Positions 47,412-56,984 of a DNA stretch of 64,000 nt are shown here, piece by piece. Source of the DNA: Tychonema bourrellyi FEM_GT703 (GTDB lineage: Bacteria > Cyanobacteriota > Cyanobacteriia > Cyanobacteriales > Microcoleaceae). Position 1 is the stretch's first letter. Each line of letters opens with the position of its first letter. The notes beneath the pieces were generated by a model. It made no database searches, was not told the origin of the DNA, and saw nothing but the letters and a program-made list of their open reading frames with translations. The stretch is from NCBI RefSeq assembly GCF_002412335.2, contig NZ_NXIB02000003.1, positions 5,741 to 69,740 of the forward strand, in the 5' to 3' direction. The position numbers were made by a program, and so were the translations under genes.

Positions 47412-47443
47412 AACCCTAGAGATTAATCTCTGGGGTTTTTTAT
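47412..47443 (+). terminator. Canonical intrinsic terminator in plus orientation, between two minus-strand genes
   Basis: AACCCTAGAGA / TCTCTGGGGTT forms an 11-bp stem (one G-U) with a TTAA loop, followed by TTTTTTATT on the plus strand. Both neighbours, lgt and cobM, are on the minus strand, and lgt's stop lies at 47440-47442. The T-run therefore points the wrong way for lgt; the hairpin may still serve lgt, or may end an unseen plus-strand transcript. Confidence 0.7.
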
Positions 47444-48333
47444 TGATCTTCAGGAGACTGCTGAGGGAGTTCTGCCCGATCGCATTTAGGGGAAACAACA
47501 TCAGGCAAAGCGCGATCGAAATAATAAAGCCAAGCCAACCCACCCAATCCTAAAACAATCCCAGTCAAGCTTACCATCTGTGCTGTTCGCAGCGGCCCAA
47601 ACATCAAACTGTCAGTTCGCAACCCTTCAATCCAGACTCTACCTGAACTGTAAGCCGTCAAATAAACCAAAAATAAACTACCGATTTTCAAGCGAATTTT
47701 ACCCTGCAAATCACTGAAAAACAAAGTTAGCAGCAACCCAAATACTGTCAAATTCCACAGGGATTCGTAGAGAAATGTGGGGTGAAAATATTCAAAATTG
47801 GCGTAGGGCTGCGGTCGATGTTCTAGAGGAATATACAGTTTCCAAGGTAAATCTGTAGGACGGCCAAAAGCTTCGGAGTTAAAGAAATTTCCCCAGCGTC
47901 CGATTGCTTGACCAAGAATTGCCGAAGGCGCGACTAAATCTGCCAATTTCCAAAAAGAAACTTGCTGGATTTTCGCAAAAATTAAAGCAGCCATCGCGCC
48001 GCCCAACATCGCCCCATGAATCGCAATTCCGCCTTTCCAAATCGCCATAATATCTTCTGGGCGCTGGGCGTATTGCTGCCACTCGAAAGCAACGTAATAA
48101 ATTCTGGCACAAGGAATAGCGCCCACAACCAGCCAGATTGCCAAGTCGCCCAGCAATTCTGGGTTGACGCGACGCTTGGCCGCTAAATATTGAGAAAGAC
48201 TGACCCCAATCAAGACAGCAGAAGCAATCAATAAGCCATACCAGCGAACCGCTAGAGGGCCTAGTTGAAAGATAATCGGGCCGGGGGATGTAAATTGAAA
48301 CCCGATCGGCAGCGTGAAAATATTTAGCACCAT
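47440..48333 (-). CDS. lgt: Prolipoprotein diacylglyceryl transferase
   Basis: 297 residues, polytopic membrane protein of about seven helices. Lgt signature [13 protein letters not shown] is present, with the essential HGAMLGG loop (His in [11 protein letters not shown]) and a C-terminal [12 protein letters not shown] block. It transfers diacylglycerol from phosphatidylglycerol to the lipobox cysteine of prolipoproteins in the inner membrane. The cytosolic tail ([13 protein letters not shown]) is variable. Confidence 0.97.
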   Translation of the reverse strand: MVLNIFTLPIGFQFTSPGPIIFQLGPLAVRWYGLLIASAVLIGVSLSQYLAAKRRVNPELLGDLAIWLVVGAIPCARIYYVAFEWQQYAQRPEDIMAIWKGGIAIHGAMLGGAMAALIFAKIQQVSFWKLADLVAPSAILGQAIGRWGNFFNSEAFGRPTDLPWKLYIPLEHRPQPYANFEYFHPTFLYESLWNLTVFGLLLTLFFSDLQGKIRLKIGSLFLVYLTAYSSGRVWIEGLRTDSLMFGPLRTAQMVSLTGIVLGLGGLAWLYYFDRALPDVVSPKCDRAELPQQSPEDQ

Positions 48334-48559
48334 GAAAGTTGCATTAATTTTTGTGGAAAGCAGTTAAATGTACATACCCTTGAACAAACTACAGAGTTTA
48401 TTTTAGGTGGCTGTGGTCATTTAGATGCAATTTTTCGGGAATTTAGCCAAAAATTAACTTTGTGGGCATTTCTGTTGAATTTTGCCTGATTCAGGATCGA
48501 CGGCAGCTTTGGTCGAGAAGTTTTAAGATAGAGGGTAGCTTAAAATTTTTTGATGACCT

Positions 48560-49669
48560 ATGTCTCCTACTTCCGTTTCTGTTGTGTACTCTTCTGGTAA
48601 TTCCAAGGGTGCGAATCAGTCTGACAAGACTGGTGCTTTTGCTGTTGAGTCTAGTAAAATTCCACCCTTGTTGGGGGCGAGTTTGGCTGAGTTAACGGAG
48701 TGGGTGCAGCAACATGGGCAACCTGCTTATCGTGGAAAGCAGTTGTACCAGTGGATTTATGAGAGAGGCGCACGATCGCTTTCTGAGATTTCTGTATTCT
48801 CGAAACAGTGGCGCGAGACTGTTGCGGATATTCCGATCGGGCGATCGACTATTCACTATCGATCGGTCGCACCAGACTCCACCATCAAGTATCTCTTAAA
48901 ATTAGCAGACGGTCAAATCATTGAAACAGTCGGCATTCCCACCGAAAAACGACTGACTGTGTGCGTCTCAGCCCAAGTTGGCTGCGCGATGGGCTGCGAC
49001 TTTTGCGCTACAGGCAAAGGCGGTTTTAAGCGCAATTTAGAAGTACACGAAATCGTCGATCAAGTCTTGACAGTACAGCAAGATTTCGGGCGTAGAGTCA
49101 GCCACATCGTATTTATGGGAATGGGCGAACCCCTGCTGAATTTCGATAATGTTGTAACTGCTGTCAAGTGTTTGAATGAAGATGTGGGAATTGGACAGCG
49201 AAACATTACGATTTCCACAGTGGGAATTCGCAATCGCATCCGCAAATTAGCCGAACATCACTTGCAAGTTACTCTAGCCGTCAGTCTCCACGCTTCCAAT
49301 CAAAGATTGCGGGAAGAATTAATTCCTAGTGCCCAGCCTTATCCTTTGGATGAGTTAATCGCCGAATGCCGGGAATATGTTCAATCCACGGGGCGCAGAT
49401 TGAGTTTTGAATATGTGCTTTTAGCTAATGTGAATGATTTGCCAGAACACGCGGCAGAGTTAGCTGGCAGGTTGCGTGGTTTTCAGTGTCATGTCAATTT
49501 AATTCCTTACAATCCGATTCAGGAAGCTGAATATCAGCGGCCGACTCCCAATCGAATTAACGGTTTTGTTACGGTTTTGAAAGAGAAGAAAATTGCAGTT
49601 AGCGTGCGGTATTCTCGCGGGTTAGAGGCAGATGCCGCCTGCGGACAATTGCGGGCTTCGGAGGTTTGA
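48560..49669 (+). CDS. rlmN: 23S rRNA (adenine(2503)-C(2))-methyltransferase (radical SAM)
   Basis: 369 residues. Radical-SAM cluster [11 protein letters not shown] (Cys142, Cys146, Cys149), [12 protein letters not shown] and the SAM-binding [12 protein letters not shown]. The methyl-carrying Cys near residue 362 lies in [10 protein letters not shown]. It methylates A2503 of 23S rRNA and A37 of some tRNAs. The first about 35 residues (Ser-rich, [17 protein letters not shown]) are an N-terminal extension; an internal start is possible but no better ribosome site was seen. Confidence 0.96.
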   Translation: MSPTSVSVVYSSGNSKGANQSDKTGAFAVESSKIPPLLGASLAELTEWVQQHGQPAYRGKQLYQWIYERGARSLSEISVFSKQWRETVADIPIGRSTIHYRSVAPDSTIKYLLKLADGQIIETVGIPTEKRLTVCVSAQVGCAMGCDFCATGKGGFKRNLEVHEIVDQVLTVQQDFGRRVSHIVFMGMGEPLLNFDNVVTAVKCLNEDVGIGQRNITISTVGIRNRIRKLAEHHLQVTLAVSLHASNQRLREELIPSAQPYPLDELIAECREYVQSTGRRLSFEYVLLANVNDLPEHAAELAGRLRGFQCHVNLIPYNPIQEAEYQRPTPNRINGFVTVLKEKKIAVSVRYSRGLEADAACGQLRASEV

Positions 49670-49671
49670 CT

Positions 49672-49808
49672 TTGGGAATTGGGAATTGGGAATTGTGAAT
49701 TGGGAATTGGGAATTGGTTAGTTGTTATTTGTTATTTGTTGCCAATGACCAATGCCCAGTGCCCGATGCCCGATGCCCGATGCCCGATGCCCGATCCCCG
49801 ATGCCCGT
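49672..49808. repeat. GGGAATT and CCCGATG simple repeats
   Basis: Left half GGGAATTGGGAATTG steps, right half GCCCGATGCCCGATGCCC steps, with TTGTTATTTG steps between. Same tract families as at 40610-40805. Confidence 0.85.
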
Positions 49809-49813
49809 ATATG

Positions 49814-50668
49814 TCAACTACCAATTAAATAGTCTAATTCCTCTTGCATTTGATTGGTAACTAAATCGAAACAAGCATCAACATAATCGCGATCGCGTGC
49901 CGCCTCCGAACCGTACTTTTCAAATACAATCGGTTTGCACACGCGAGTCCGAATTTGCATCGGCAAAGGCAGATGGGGCAAAGGCCCAATACTCAATCCC
50001 CAAGGCAATCCTAAATACACCGGAAATACCACCGGATCGATGCCAAATAACCACGGCATCCCCCATTCATGTAATTGCTTTACTTCCTGGTAAAAATCTC
50101 CCAGTACCATCAAAGTATCGTGAGCACCGTGGGAAATAATTGGTACAATGGGAACTTCCTCTCGCAGTGCTAATTTAATAAATCCTTTGCGCCCTGCAAA
50201 ATAAATTTTATCCCGCAAGTGATGGGGACGAAAAGTATCTTCTGCGCCGCCGGGATAGACGAGAACAGGGTAATCTTTTCGCAAAGCTGCGATCGCCATT
50301 TTAGGATGGGCCTTGATCGCACCACACTGAACTGCCATGCTAGCAAGCTCAGGAGAAACCTTCCAAACCGTCGGGTGCATTAATCCATAGGCTAACCTTT
50401 CGGTGCCGTACCTGTGGAACCATTCGTATAGGAACATAAACATATCAGGTGCGACGATTCCCCCGTTGTGAGAACCGACAAACAGCATTTTCCCGCTAGC
50501 GGGGATGTGTTGCCAACCGTCGCTTTCTACGCGAAAATAGTAGCGGTACAGCCACTCCCACAGCGGCAGCATCAGTTGAATGAATTCGGGATTGCGATCG
50601 TCTAAAGATAAACCATCAAAGCGAGAGGTTTTGCTATTGCTGATCGGACTGGATGCAGAATATTTCAT
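49814..50668 (-). CDS. Lysophospholipid/diacylglycerol acyltransferase-like protein
   Basis: 284 residues. Acyltransferase motif I appears as FVGSHNGGIVAPD with the catalytic His, motif III as VLVYPGGAEDTFRPHH, and RKGFIKLALREEVPIVPI follows, as in plsC/DGAT2-type enzymes. The spacing His-to-Asp (8) differs from the HX4D of PlsC, nearer to the HN-type DGAT/ELT group found in cyanobacteria. No clear transmembrane helix; it probably associates with membranes. Acyl acceptor unknown (lysolipid, diacylglycerol or plastoquinol). Confidence 0.85.
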   Translation of the reverse strand: MKYSASSPISNSKTSRFDGLSLDDRNPEFIQLMLPLWEWLYRYYFRVESDGWQHIPASGKMLFVGSHNGGIVAPDMFMFLYEWFHRYGTERLAYGLMHPTVWKVSPELASMAVQCGAIKAHPKMAIAALRKDYPVLVYPGGAEDTFRPHHLRDKIYFAGRKGFIKLALREEVPIVPIISHGAHDTLMVLGDFYQEVKQLHEWGMPWLFGIDPVVFPVYLGLPWGLSIGPLPHLPLPMQIRTRVCKPIVFEKYGSEAARDRDYVDACFDLVTNQMQEELDYLIGS

Positions 50669-50804
50669 TGCTTGGTGTTTGGATGCGATCGGCAGTAAAA
50701 AAGATAATTTTTAATATAGAGTTAAATTATCATATTTTGCCAAATCTGAGTTAAATTAGAACAAAAACTGATTCGTCTGCCAAATCTGAAAAATAGAGAA
50801 TACT

Positions 50805-51032
50805 GTGTCACATACTATCGTTACGAATATTTGCGAAGGAGTTGCCGATTGCGTCGGCGCTTGTCCAGTTGCTTGTATCCAACCCGGCCCTGAAAAAAAC
50901 GTCAAGGGTACAGATTGGTTTTGGATTGACTTTGATACCTGCATTGACTGTGGGATTTGTTTACAGGTGTGTCCTGTCGAAGGTGCGATCGTCGCCGATG
51001 AGCGGCCTGAGTTACAACAAACTCCCACTTGA
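50805..51032 (+). CDS. 2[4Fe-4S] ferredoxin, bacterial type
   Basis: 75 residues with GTG start at 50805. Cluster motifs: CEGVADCVGACPVACI in the first half and CIDCGICLQVCPVEGAI in the second. The first has a five-residue spacing between its first two cysteines, as in Azotobacter-type ferredoxins with one 3Fe and one 4Fe cluster, so the first cluster may be 3Fe-4S. A low-potential electron carrier of the cytosol; its partner is not evident from neighbours. Confidence 0.95.
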   Translation: MSHTIVTNICEGVADCVGACPVACIQPGPEKNVKGTDWFWIDFDTCIDCGICLQVCPVEGAIVADERPELQQTPT

Positions 51033-51230
51033 TTAAATTGTACACTCTGCATTAACTCTTCCTTCCCCCTTCTCTTCTCTTCCTTTGTGTCCTTCGCGCC
51101 TTCGCGGTTCGTTAAAATTCCATATAAACTTTTTTTTGCCAACCACAGAGGGCGCAGAGAACACAGAGAAAAAAGTGAGAAATATCAAAACAATGTAACA
51201 TTTAGATATCTTAAGTGCAGGTAATTAATT

Positions 51231-51827
51231 ATGCTACTTTTAGATCCAAAAACTCTCGCTCCAGCCACCGAACAGCGCGTCATCCTATATGATGTAACTT
51301 GGGAACAATATGTGCAACTTTCAGATATGTTTGTCGATGATTTTCCCAGAATGACCTACTTGGAAGGAACCTTAGAAATTATTATGACAACTTCCCCAGA
51401 ACACGAAAGGCTCAAAACAATTATAGCCCGTTTGATAGAAACCTATGCGGTTGAAAAGCTAATTAATCTCAACGGTTACGGTAGTGCTACATTTCGCCGC
51501 GAAGCTGTGAGACGGGGTGCGGAACCCGATGAGTGTTACTGCTTGGGTACACTGGCAGAAATTCCCGATATTGCGATCGAAATTGCTCTGACTAGCGGTG
51601 GTATTGACAAGCTGGAAGTCTATGAAGGTTTGCAGGTTCCTGAAGTCTGGTTTTGGGTGAACAATCAGTTTTCTGTTTACCACTTGCGAGAAGAAGGTTA
51701 TGAGTTAATTTCAAGGAGTGATTTTTTGCCAGAGTTAGATTTATCTGTATTGAGTCAATATGTTGGATATATTAATCAGACTGAAGCTGTTATTGCCTAT
51801 AGAACTGTTTTACAAACACCTAAGTAG
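51231..51827 (+). CDS. Uma2 family (DUF820) PD-(D/E)XK protein
   Basis: 198 residues. Family blocks: VTWEQYVQLSDMF, PRMTYLEGTLEIIMTTSPEH and the core IPDIAIEIALTSGGIDKLEVY. The catalytic-type Asp and Glu lie in DIAIEI with the Lys of DKLEVY, and VPEVWFWVNNQFSVYHL follows. These are highly expanded in cyanobacteria; nuclease activity is inferred from the fold and roles are unknown. A second member is at 61419. Confidence 0.9.
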   Translation: MLLLDPKTLAPATEQRVILYDVTWEQYVQLSDMFVDDFPRMTYLEGTLEIIMTTSPEHERLKTIIARLIETYAVEKLINLNGYGSATFRREAVRRGAEPDECYCLGTLAEIPDIAIEIALTSGGIDKLEVYEGLQVPEVWFWVNNQFSVYHLREEGYELISRSDFLPELDLSVLSQYVGYINQTEAVIAYRTVLQTPK

Positions 51828-51839
51828 CTCAACTTAATT

Positions 51840-51938
51840 AACAAATAACCCTTCGACTACGCTCAGGGTACTGTAAATAACCAATAGCAAATAACCAATA
51901 ACCAATAGCAAATAACCAATAACAAATAACCAATAACC
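51840..51938. repeat. TAACCAATAACAAA-type heptamer repeat
   Basis: Repeated AACCAATAACAAATAACC steps running into the ATG of the JAMM gene, also at 46493-46541. Includes a CCCTTCGACTACGCTCAGGG palindrome at 51848-51867, whose complement-type core occurs within 44850-44875. Confidence 0.85.
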
Positions 51939-51939
51939 A

Positions 51940-52401
51940 ATGCAGCCGATCGCACTTTCCGACTCTCACATCTTATCCATCCGCACCCACGCCGAAAACA
52001 CCTACCCCGAAGAGTGCTGCGGTTTGTTGTTAGGTACGATCGCAAGTAATATTAAAACCTTAGTAGAAGTCTGGCCAACTAAAAATGCCTGGAGTGCCGA
52101 AGCTGAACATAACTGGCCAGAACAAAAAGTATTGACAGAAAAACGTAGATATGCTATATCACCAGCAGATATGCTGAAGGCGATGAAAGATGCGCGCGAT
52201 CGCAATTTAGAAATTATCGGCATCTACCATTCTCACCCAGATTGTGCAGCAGTGCCCTCAGAGTGCGATCGAACCCTAGCCTGGCCACAATACTCCTACA
52301 TCATCGTCTCCGTTCAACAAGGCCGTTCAGAAGACCTCCGCAGTTGGAGTCTTGACACAGAAAGCAACTTCCAAGCCGAGGAAATTCTCAGAGTAGATTA
52401 A
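51940..52401 (+). CDS. M67 (JAMM/MPN) family metallopeptidase
   Basis: 153 residues. The JAMM zinc site is complete: Glu in YPEECCGLLLG, then IYHSHPDCAAVPSECD with the two His, Ser and Asp. In bacteria such proteins (Mec+ type) trim a C-terminal residue from ThiS/MoaD-like sulfur carriers. The next gene, 86 bp downstream, is a MoeB-rhodanese E1-like enzyme, supporting this role. The carrier gene itself is not in the window. Confidence 0.93.
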   Translation: MQPIALSDSHILSIRTHAENTYPEECCGLLLGTIASNIKTLVEVWPTKNAWSAEAEHNWPEQKVLTEKRRYAISPADMLKAMKDARDRNLEIIGIYHSHPDCAAVPSECDRTLAWPQYSYIIVSVQQGRSEDLRSWSLDTESNFQAEEILRVD

Positions 52402-52487
52402 GAAATCAATAGTAAAAATAACAAACACGCAAAACTGCGAAAGATTCAGATAAGATATAATTCAAAATTGGCACTATACAGAATATC

Positions 52488-53660
52488 ATGCTAAATCCTA
52501 ATCTGGACGAGATCCAGCTCAACAAAGAAGAATACGAACGCTACTCTCGCCACCTCATCCTCCCAGAAGTAGGATTGGATGGACAGAAGCGCCTCAAAGC
52601 AGCCAGCGTACTCTGCATCGGTACAGGAGGACTCGGTTCGCCACTACTGCTGTATTTAGCCGCCGCAGGGATTGGTCGCATTGGGATTGTAGACGACGAT
52701 GTTGTAGACCATTCCAATTTGCAACGCCAAGTAATTCACGGCACATCTTGGGTAGGTAAACCGAAGATTGAATCGGCTAAAAATCGGATTTTAGAAATTA
52801 ATCCTTTTTGCCAAGTTGACCTGTACGAAACTCGTATTAGTTCCGAAAATGCGATCGCAATTACCACACCCTACGACATCGTAATCGACGGCACCGACAA
52901 CTTCCCGACTCGCTATTTGATGAACGACGTTTGCGTGCTTTTAAATAAGCCCAACGTCTACGGTTCCATCTTCCGATTTGAAGGACAAGCCACCGTTTTC
53001 AACTACGAAGGTGGCCCGAATTACCGAGATTTGTACCCAGAACCACCACCTCCGGGAATGGTACCTTCTTGTGCAGAAGGCGGCGTTTTAGGCGTTTTGT
53101 GCGGAATTATAGGCACTATCCAAGCCACAGAAGCAATCAAAATTATCTTGGGTCAAGGCACTACTTTGAGCGGTAGACTGTTGCTTTATAATGCCTTAGA
53201 TATGACATTCCGACAATTGAAATTGCGGCCGAATCCAGTACGTCCAGTAATTGAAAAGCTGGTCGATTATGAACAATTCTGCGGAATTCCTCAAGCAAAA
53301 GCACAGGAAGCAAATCAGCAAATGCAAATTCCTGAAATGACCGTCACGGAACTTAAGGAATTAATCGATAGCGGTGCGAAAGATTTCGTATTGTTAGATG
53401 TTCGCAATCCTAACGAATATCAAATTGCTCAAATTCCTGGGTCAGTATTAGTACCATTACCGGATATTGAAAACGGCAATGGTATTGAGAAAGTCAAAGA
53501 ATTGTTGAATGGCCACCGATTGATTGCACATTGCAAAATGGGCGGACGTTCTGCGAAAGCCTTGGGAATTTTGAAGGAAGCTGGAATTGAGGGGATTAAT
53601 GTTAAAGGCGGAATTACGGCTTGGAGTCAAGAAGTAGATCCGTTAGTACCTCAATATTAA
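52488..53660 (+). CDS. moeB: Molybdopterin-synthase adenylyltransferase MoeB with rhodanese domain
   Basis: 390 residues. The E1-like domain (about 1-265) has the ATP loop IGTGGLGSPLLLYLAAAG, the DDDVVDHSNLQRQ block and the adenylation Arg nearby. The rhodanese domain (about 285-388) has the active Cys in AHCKMGGRSAKAL. It activates the C-terminal Gly of MoaD or ThiS-like carriers by adenylation and then sulfurates them, as in Uba4/MOCS3. The short zinc-binding CxxC motifs of classical MoeB are not all visible. Operon-like with the JAMM peptidase. Confidence 0.94.
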   Translation: MLNPNLDEIQLNKEEYERYSRHLILPEVGLDGQKRLKAASVLCIGTGGLGSPLLLYLAAAGIGRIGIVDDDVVDHSNLQRQVIHGTSWVGKPKIESAKNRILEINPFCQVDLYETRISSENAIAITTPYDIVIDGTDNFPTRYLMNDVCVLLNKPNVYGSIFRFEGQATVFNYEGGPNYRDLYPEPPPPGMVPSCAEGGVLGVLCGIIGTIQATEAIKIILGQGTTLSGRLLLYNALDMTFRQLKLRPNPVRPVIEKLVDYEQFCGIPQAKAQEANQQMQIPEMTVTELKELIDSGAKDFVLLDVRNPNEYQIAQIPGSVLVPLPDIENGNGIEKVKELLNGHRLIAHCKMGGRSAKALGILKEAGIEGINVKGGITAWSQEVDPLVPQY

Positions 53661-53691
53661 GTCCTATCAATTCCCGTTACACAGTCAGGTG

Positions 53692-53745
53692 ACTGTTGAC
53701 TGTTGACTGTTGACTGTTGACTGTTGACTGTTGACTGTTGACTGT
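53692..53745. repeat. Heptamer repeat TGTTGAC, about seven copies
   Basis: Uninterrupted ACTGTTGACTGTTGACTG steps after moeB. Same heptamer as at 18630 on the opposite strand. Confidence 0.9.
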
Positions 53746-53791
53746 TTGAACAATACCGATGCAACCGGAAACGATAGTCAAATCTTCTCGT

Positions 53792-54110
53792 CGTATTGAG
53801 ATCAAAAATAAGGACACAACATTGTTGTGTCCCTACCCAATATTTGTATTGCGATCAAAAATAAGGACACAACATTGTTGTGTCCCTACCCAATATTTGT
53901 ATTGCGATCAAAAATAAGGACACAACATTGTTGTGTCCCTACCCAATATTTGTATTGCGATCAAAAATAAGGACACAACATTGTTGTGTCCCTACCCAAT
54001 ATTTGTATTGCGATCAAAAATAAGGACACAACATTGTTGTGTCCCTACCCAATATTTGTATTGCGATCAAAAATAAGGACACAACATTGTTGTGTCCCTA
54101 CTCAATATTT
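53792..54110. repeat. Six tandem copies of a 53-bp palindromic unit
   Basis: GCGATCAAAAATAAGG recurs at 53851, 53904, 53957, 54010 and 54063, exactly 53 bp apart, plus a GAGATC variant at 53798. Each unit carries the perfect palindrome GACACAACATTGTTGTGTC and ends CCTACCCAATATTTGTATT. A diverged palindrome (GACACAGCACTGCTGTGTC) follows at about 54122-54142. No unique spacers, so not CRISPR. Located between the 3' ends of convergent moeB and clpC. Confidence 0.95.
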
Positions 54111-54149
54111 GTATTCGGTAGGGACACAGCACTGCTGTGTCCTTCTCGA

Positions 54150-56615
54150 TTAAACGCTCAAAGCGAGTTCAGGTAATTTGGGTTCCGATGAATCACCGGG
54201 TAACACCTTCACCACACCGTTTTCATCCACATCCACGATCGCACTTTGGCCTTCTTTCAGCTTACCAGACAACATTTCCTCAGCCAGTACATCCTCCAGC
54301 AATCGCATAATTGCGCGTCGCAAAGGCCTCGCACCATAACTGGGATTGTAGCCTTCTTTAACTAACAGTTCCTTGAATGCTTCTGTCACAGACAAGGTAA
54401 TATCCTGTTCCGTTAAGCGGGTGAAAAGCTGCTGCAACATGATATCCGCAATCTGCTTAACTTCTTCCTTATTCAACTGGCGGAAGACGATAATTTCATC
54501 CAAGCGGTTGAGGAATTCGGGACGGAAGAACTGTTTTAATTCTTCGTTTACCAAGTTCCGAACGCGGTTGTATTGACCATCTGCGGCATCTTCAGTAAAC
54601 TCAAAACCGAGACCACCGCCGCCTTTTTCAATCACTCGCGAACCGAGGTTGGAAGTCATAATCAGTAGCGTATTCTTGAAGTCAACTGTCCGACCTTTGG
54701 CATCAGTCAATCGGCCGTCTTCTAGGATTTGCAGCATCATGTTGAAGACATCCGGGTGCGCTTTTTCGATTTCGTCGAATAAGACTACTGTGTAAGGACG
54801 ACGACGGACTGCTTCTGTTAGTTGGCCGCCTTCATCGTAGCCCACGTAACCCGGAGGTGAACCGATCAGTTTGGAAACCGTGTGGCGTTCCATATACTCG
54901 GACATATCTAACCGAATCATCGCGTCTTCGGAACCGAAGAAATAAGTTGCTAAAGCTTTTGTTAGTTCGGTTTTGCCGACGCCTGTGGGGCCGGAAAAGA
55001 TGAAACTGGCGATCGGGCGATTGGGATTTTTCAACCCTACCCGCGCGCGACGGATGGCCTTAGAAACTGCGGTGACAGCTTCTTCTTGACCGATTAAACG
55101 CTGGTGCAAAGTGTCTTCCATGTGCAGCAGCAATTCCGATTCCGATTCTGTCAGTTTGCTGACTGGTACTCCCGTCCAATTCGCCACGATGTGGGCGATG
55201 TCTTCTTCGGTGACGATGGGAGAGATTCTGACTTGGCTTTTGTTGATTGTCGCTTCGGCGATTTCGGCTTCAATTGCTAATTCGCGATCGCGCAATTTGC
55301 TAGCTTTCTCGAAGTCTTGTTCCCGAACAGCGATATCCTTTTCTTTGGTGACAGCCGGCAGTCGTTTTTTGAGTTCTTTAACTTCTGGCGGGGTTTGCGA
55401 ATTCAGCACATGAACGCGGGAACCTGCTTCGTCAATTAAGTCGATCGCCTTGTCGGGCAAAAATCGATCGTTAATGTATCTGTCTGACAGTGTAGCCGCT
55501 GCTTCTAAGGCTGCATCGGAAATCGTCAATTTATGATGTTGTTCGTAAGCCGATCGCAAACCATACAATATTTCGATCGTTTCAGCCACACTCGGTTCGC
55601 CAACTTTTATCGGTTGGAAACGCCGTTCTAGGGCTGCATCACGTTCGATATACTTCCGATATTCATCAAGCGTAGTAGCGCCAACACACTGCAATTCGCC
55701 TCTGGCAAGTGCTGGTTTAAGCATATTGGAGGCATCCATACTGCCTTGAATAGCTCCTGCACCAACTAAAGTATGAATTTCATCAATTACCAGAATGATG
55801 TTGCCTGCTGCGCGAATTTCCGCCATGATTTTCGTCAGGCGTTCTTCAAATTCCCCACGGAATTTTGTCCCTGCAATCAGCGAACCCATATCGAGGCTGA
55901 TTACTTGTTTGTCTTCCAAAATTTCCGGGACGTTTCTGTTGACAATCCGCTGGGCGAGTCCTTCGGCGAGGGCAGTTTTGCCTACTCCCGGTTCGCCGAC
56001 TAGCACGGGGTTATTCTTGGTGCGACGGCCGAGCACTTGAATGACGCGCTCGATTTCGTTTTCGCGGCCCACGACTGGATCGAGTTTACCTTGGGCGGCT
56101 AACTTCGTGAGGTTTGTGCCAAATTCTTCTAAAGTCGGGATTTTGCGATCGCTACTTTGACGGCCTCCTGAAACCGCCGCCACTTCTCCCACGGCACGAA
56201 TTACCTGGGTGCGGACTCTAGAGCGATCGATCCCCAAGTTTTGTAGCACTTTAGCGGCGACACCTTCATCGTCCTGAATCAGTCCCAACAAGATATGTTC
56301 AGTGCCGATGTAATTGTGGCCCAACTGCCGCGCTTCATTCAGCGCCGTCTCAAAAATCCGCTTAACGCGAGGCGTAAACGGAATTTCAGGCGGTAGAAAA
56401 CCCGATCCCCTACCGATGATATTTTCGATTTCATTGCGCGCCTCTTTCAAGTTGAGGCCCATTTCCAGTAAGACTTTTGCAGCGATGCCAGTGCCTTCGC
56501 CCACAAGTCCCAACAGGATTTGCTCAGTGCCCACAAAATTATGGCCGAGGCGACGCGCTTCCTCTTGGGCTAGCATTATTGCTTTAATGGCTTGTTCTGT
56601 AAAGCGTTCAAACAT
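54150..56615 (-). CDS. clpC: ATP-dependent Clp protease ATP-binding subunit ClpC
   Basis: 821 residues from the ATG at 56615, giving the standard [20 protein letters not shown] start; the frame runs 22 codons upstream. Two Clp-N repeats (about 1-150), AAA1 with [15 protein letters not shown], a UVR-like middle ([12 protein letters not shown]), AAA2 with [16 protein letters not shown]. The last domain ends in [23 protein letters not shown]100 unfoldase that feeds ClpP in cyanobacteria and plastids; the adaptor-interacting M segment is present. Monocistronic in this window. Confidence 0.97.
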   Translation of the reverse strand: MFERFTEQAIKAIMLAQEEARRLGHNFVGTEQILLGLVGEGTGIAAKVLLEMGLNLKEARNEIENIIGRGSGFLPPEIPFTPRVKRIFETALNEARQLGHNYIGTEHILLGLIQDDEGVAAKVLQNLGIDRSRVRTQVIRAVGEVAAVSGGRQSSDRKIPTLEEFGTNLTKLAAQGKLDPVVGRENEIERVIQVLGRRTKNNPVLVGEPGVGKTALAEGLAQRIVNRNVPEILEDKQVISLDMGSLIAGTKFRGEFEERLTKIMAEIRAAGNIILVIDEIHTLVGAGAIQGSMDASNMLKPALARGELQCVGATTLDEYRKYIERDAALERRFQPIKVGEPSVAETIEILYGLRSAYEQHHKLTISDAALEAAATLSDRYINDRFLPDKAIDLIDEAGSRVHVLNSQTPPEVKELKKRLPAVTKEKDIAVREQDFEKASKLRDRELAIEAEIAEATINKSQVRISPIVTEEDIAHIVANWTGVPVSKLTESESELLLHMEDTLHQRLIGQEEAVTAVSKAIRRARVGLKNPNRPIASFIFSGPTGVGKTELTKALATYFFGSEDAMIRLDMSEYMERHTVSKLIGSPPGYVGYDEGGQLTEAVRRRPYTVVLFDEIEKAHPDVFNMMLQILEDGRLTDAKGRTVDFKNTLLIMTSNLGSRVIEKGGGGLGFEFTEDAADGQYNRVRNLVNEELKQFFRPEFLNRLDEIIVFRQLNKEEVKQIADIMLQQLFTRLTEQDITLSVTEAFKELLVKEGYNPSYGARPLRRAIMRLLEDVLAEEMLSGKLKEGQSAIVDVDENGVVKVLPGDSSEPKLPELALSV

Positions 56616-56984
56616 ATTTTTTACCATCCTACTGAGTTGGCGAGGGCTGTATCGCTGCTGGTGAGGAGCGATTTGGAACAATACACAAATTATATATGTA
56701 AATTTTTGTGTATTTCCTACAATCTAATTTATCGCTGCTGATGATATGCCGACAATGAGGATAGCCGAATAGTCGAGGTGTGGTTGCCGTCCGACACAAA
56801 TATACACTGATTGAGGTTAAGTTGTCACCCGCGATCGGTAACAAACGCCCTTTTCAAATTGTACCGGATCAAAGGCGCTGTCAAGATTAACTGTTGTTTC
56901 CGCTCCGCCTAAAAATAAGTAGCCGTTAGGCCGTAACACTTGTCGCATCCTTACATTTGCGTACATCTGCGGTTTTACTCTTCT
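56616..56984. other. Gap upstream of clpC with a CheR remnant
   Basis: 369 bp: the clpC leader (56616-56815, A/T-rich, contains TATATATG and TACAATC sequences that may be promoter elements on the minus strand) and the CheR-like fragment at 56817-56948. No complete gene. Confidence 0.6.
56817..56948 (-). pseudogene. C-terminal remnant of a CheR-type methyltransferase gene
   Basis: The minus strand reads MRQVLRPNGYLFLGGAETT, then NLDSAFDPVQFEKGVCYRSR and a stop. This is the end of the CheR SAM-methyltransferase fold (Gly-Tyr-Leu-Phe-Leu-Gly strand before the final helix and strand). About 43 residues remain; the frame is closed upstream by a TAA near 56975, next to the M56 gene stop. The N-terminal 230 residues are missing, so it is a deletion relic, not a small gene. 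Confidence 0.65.

Noticed and set aside
53792-54110. Possible CRISPR array (regular 53-bp period)
   Set aside because: The whole unit repeats; there are no unique spacers and no cas genes.
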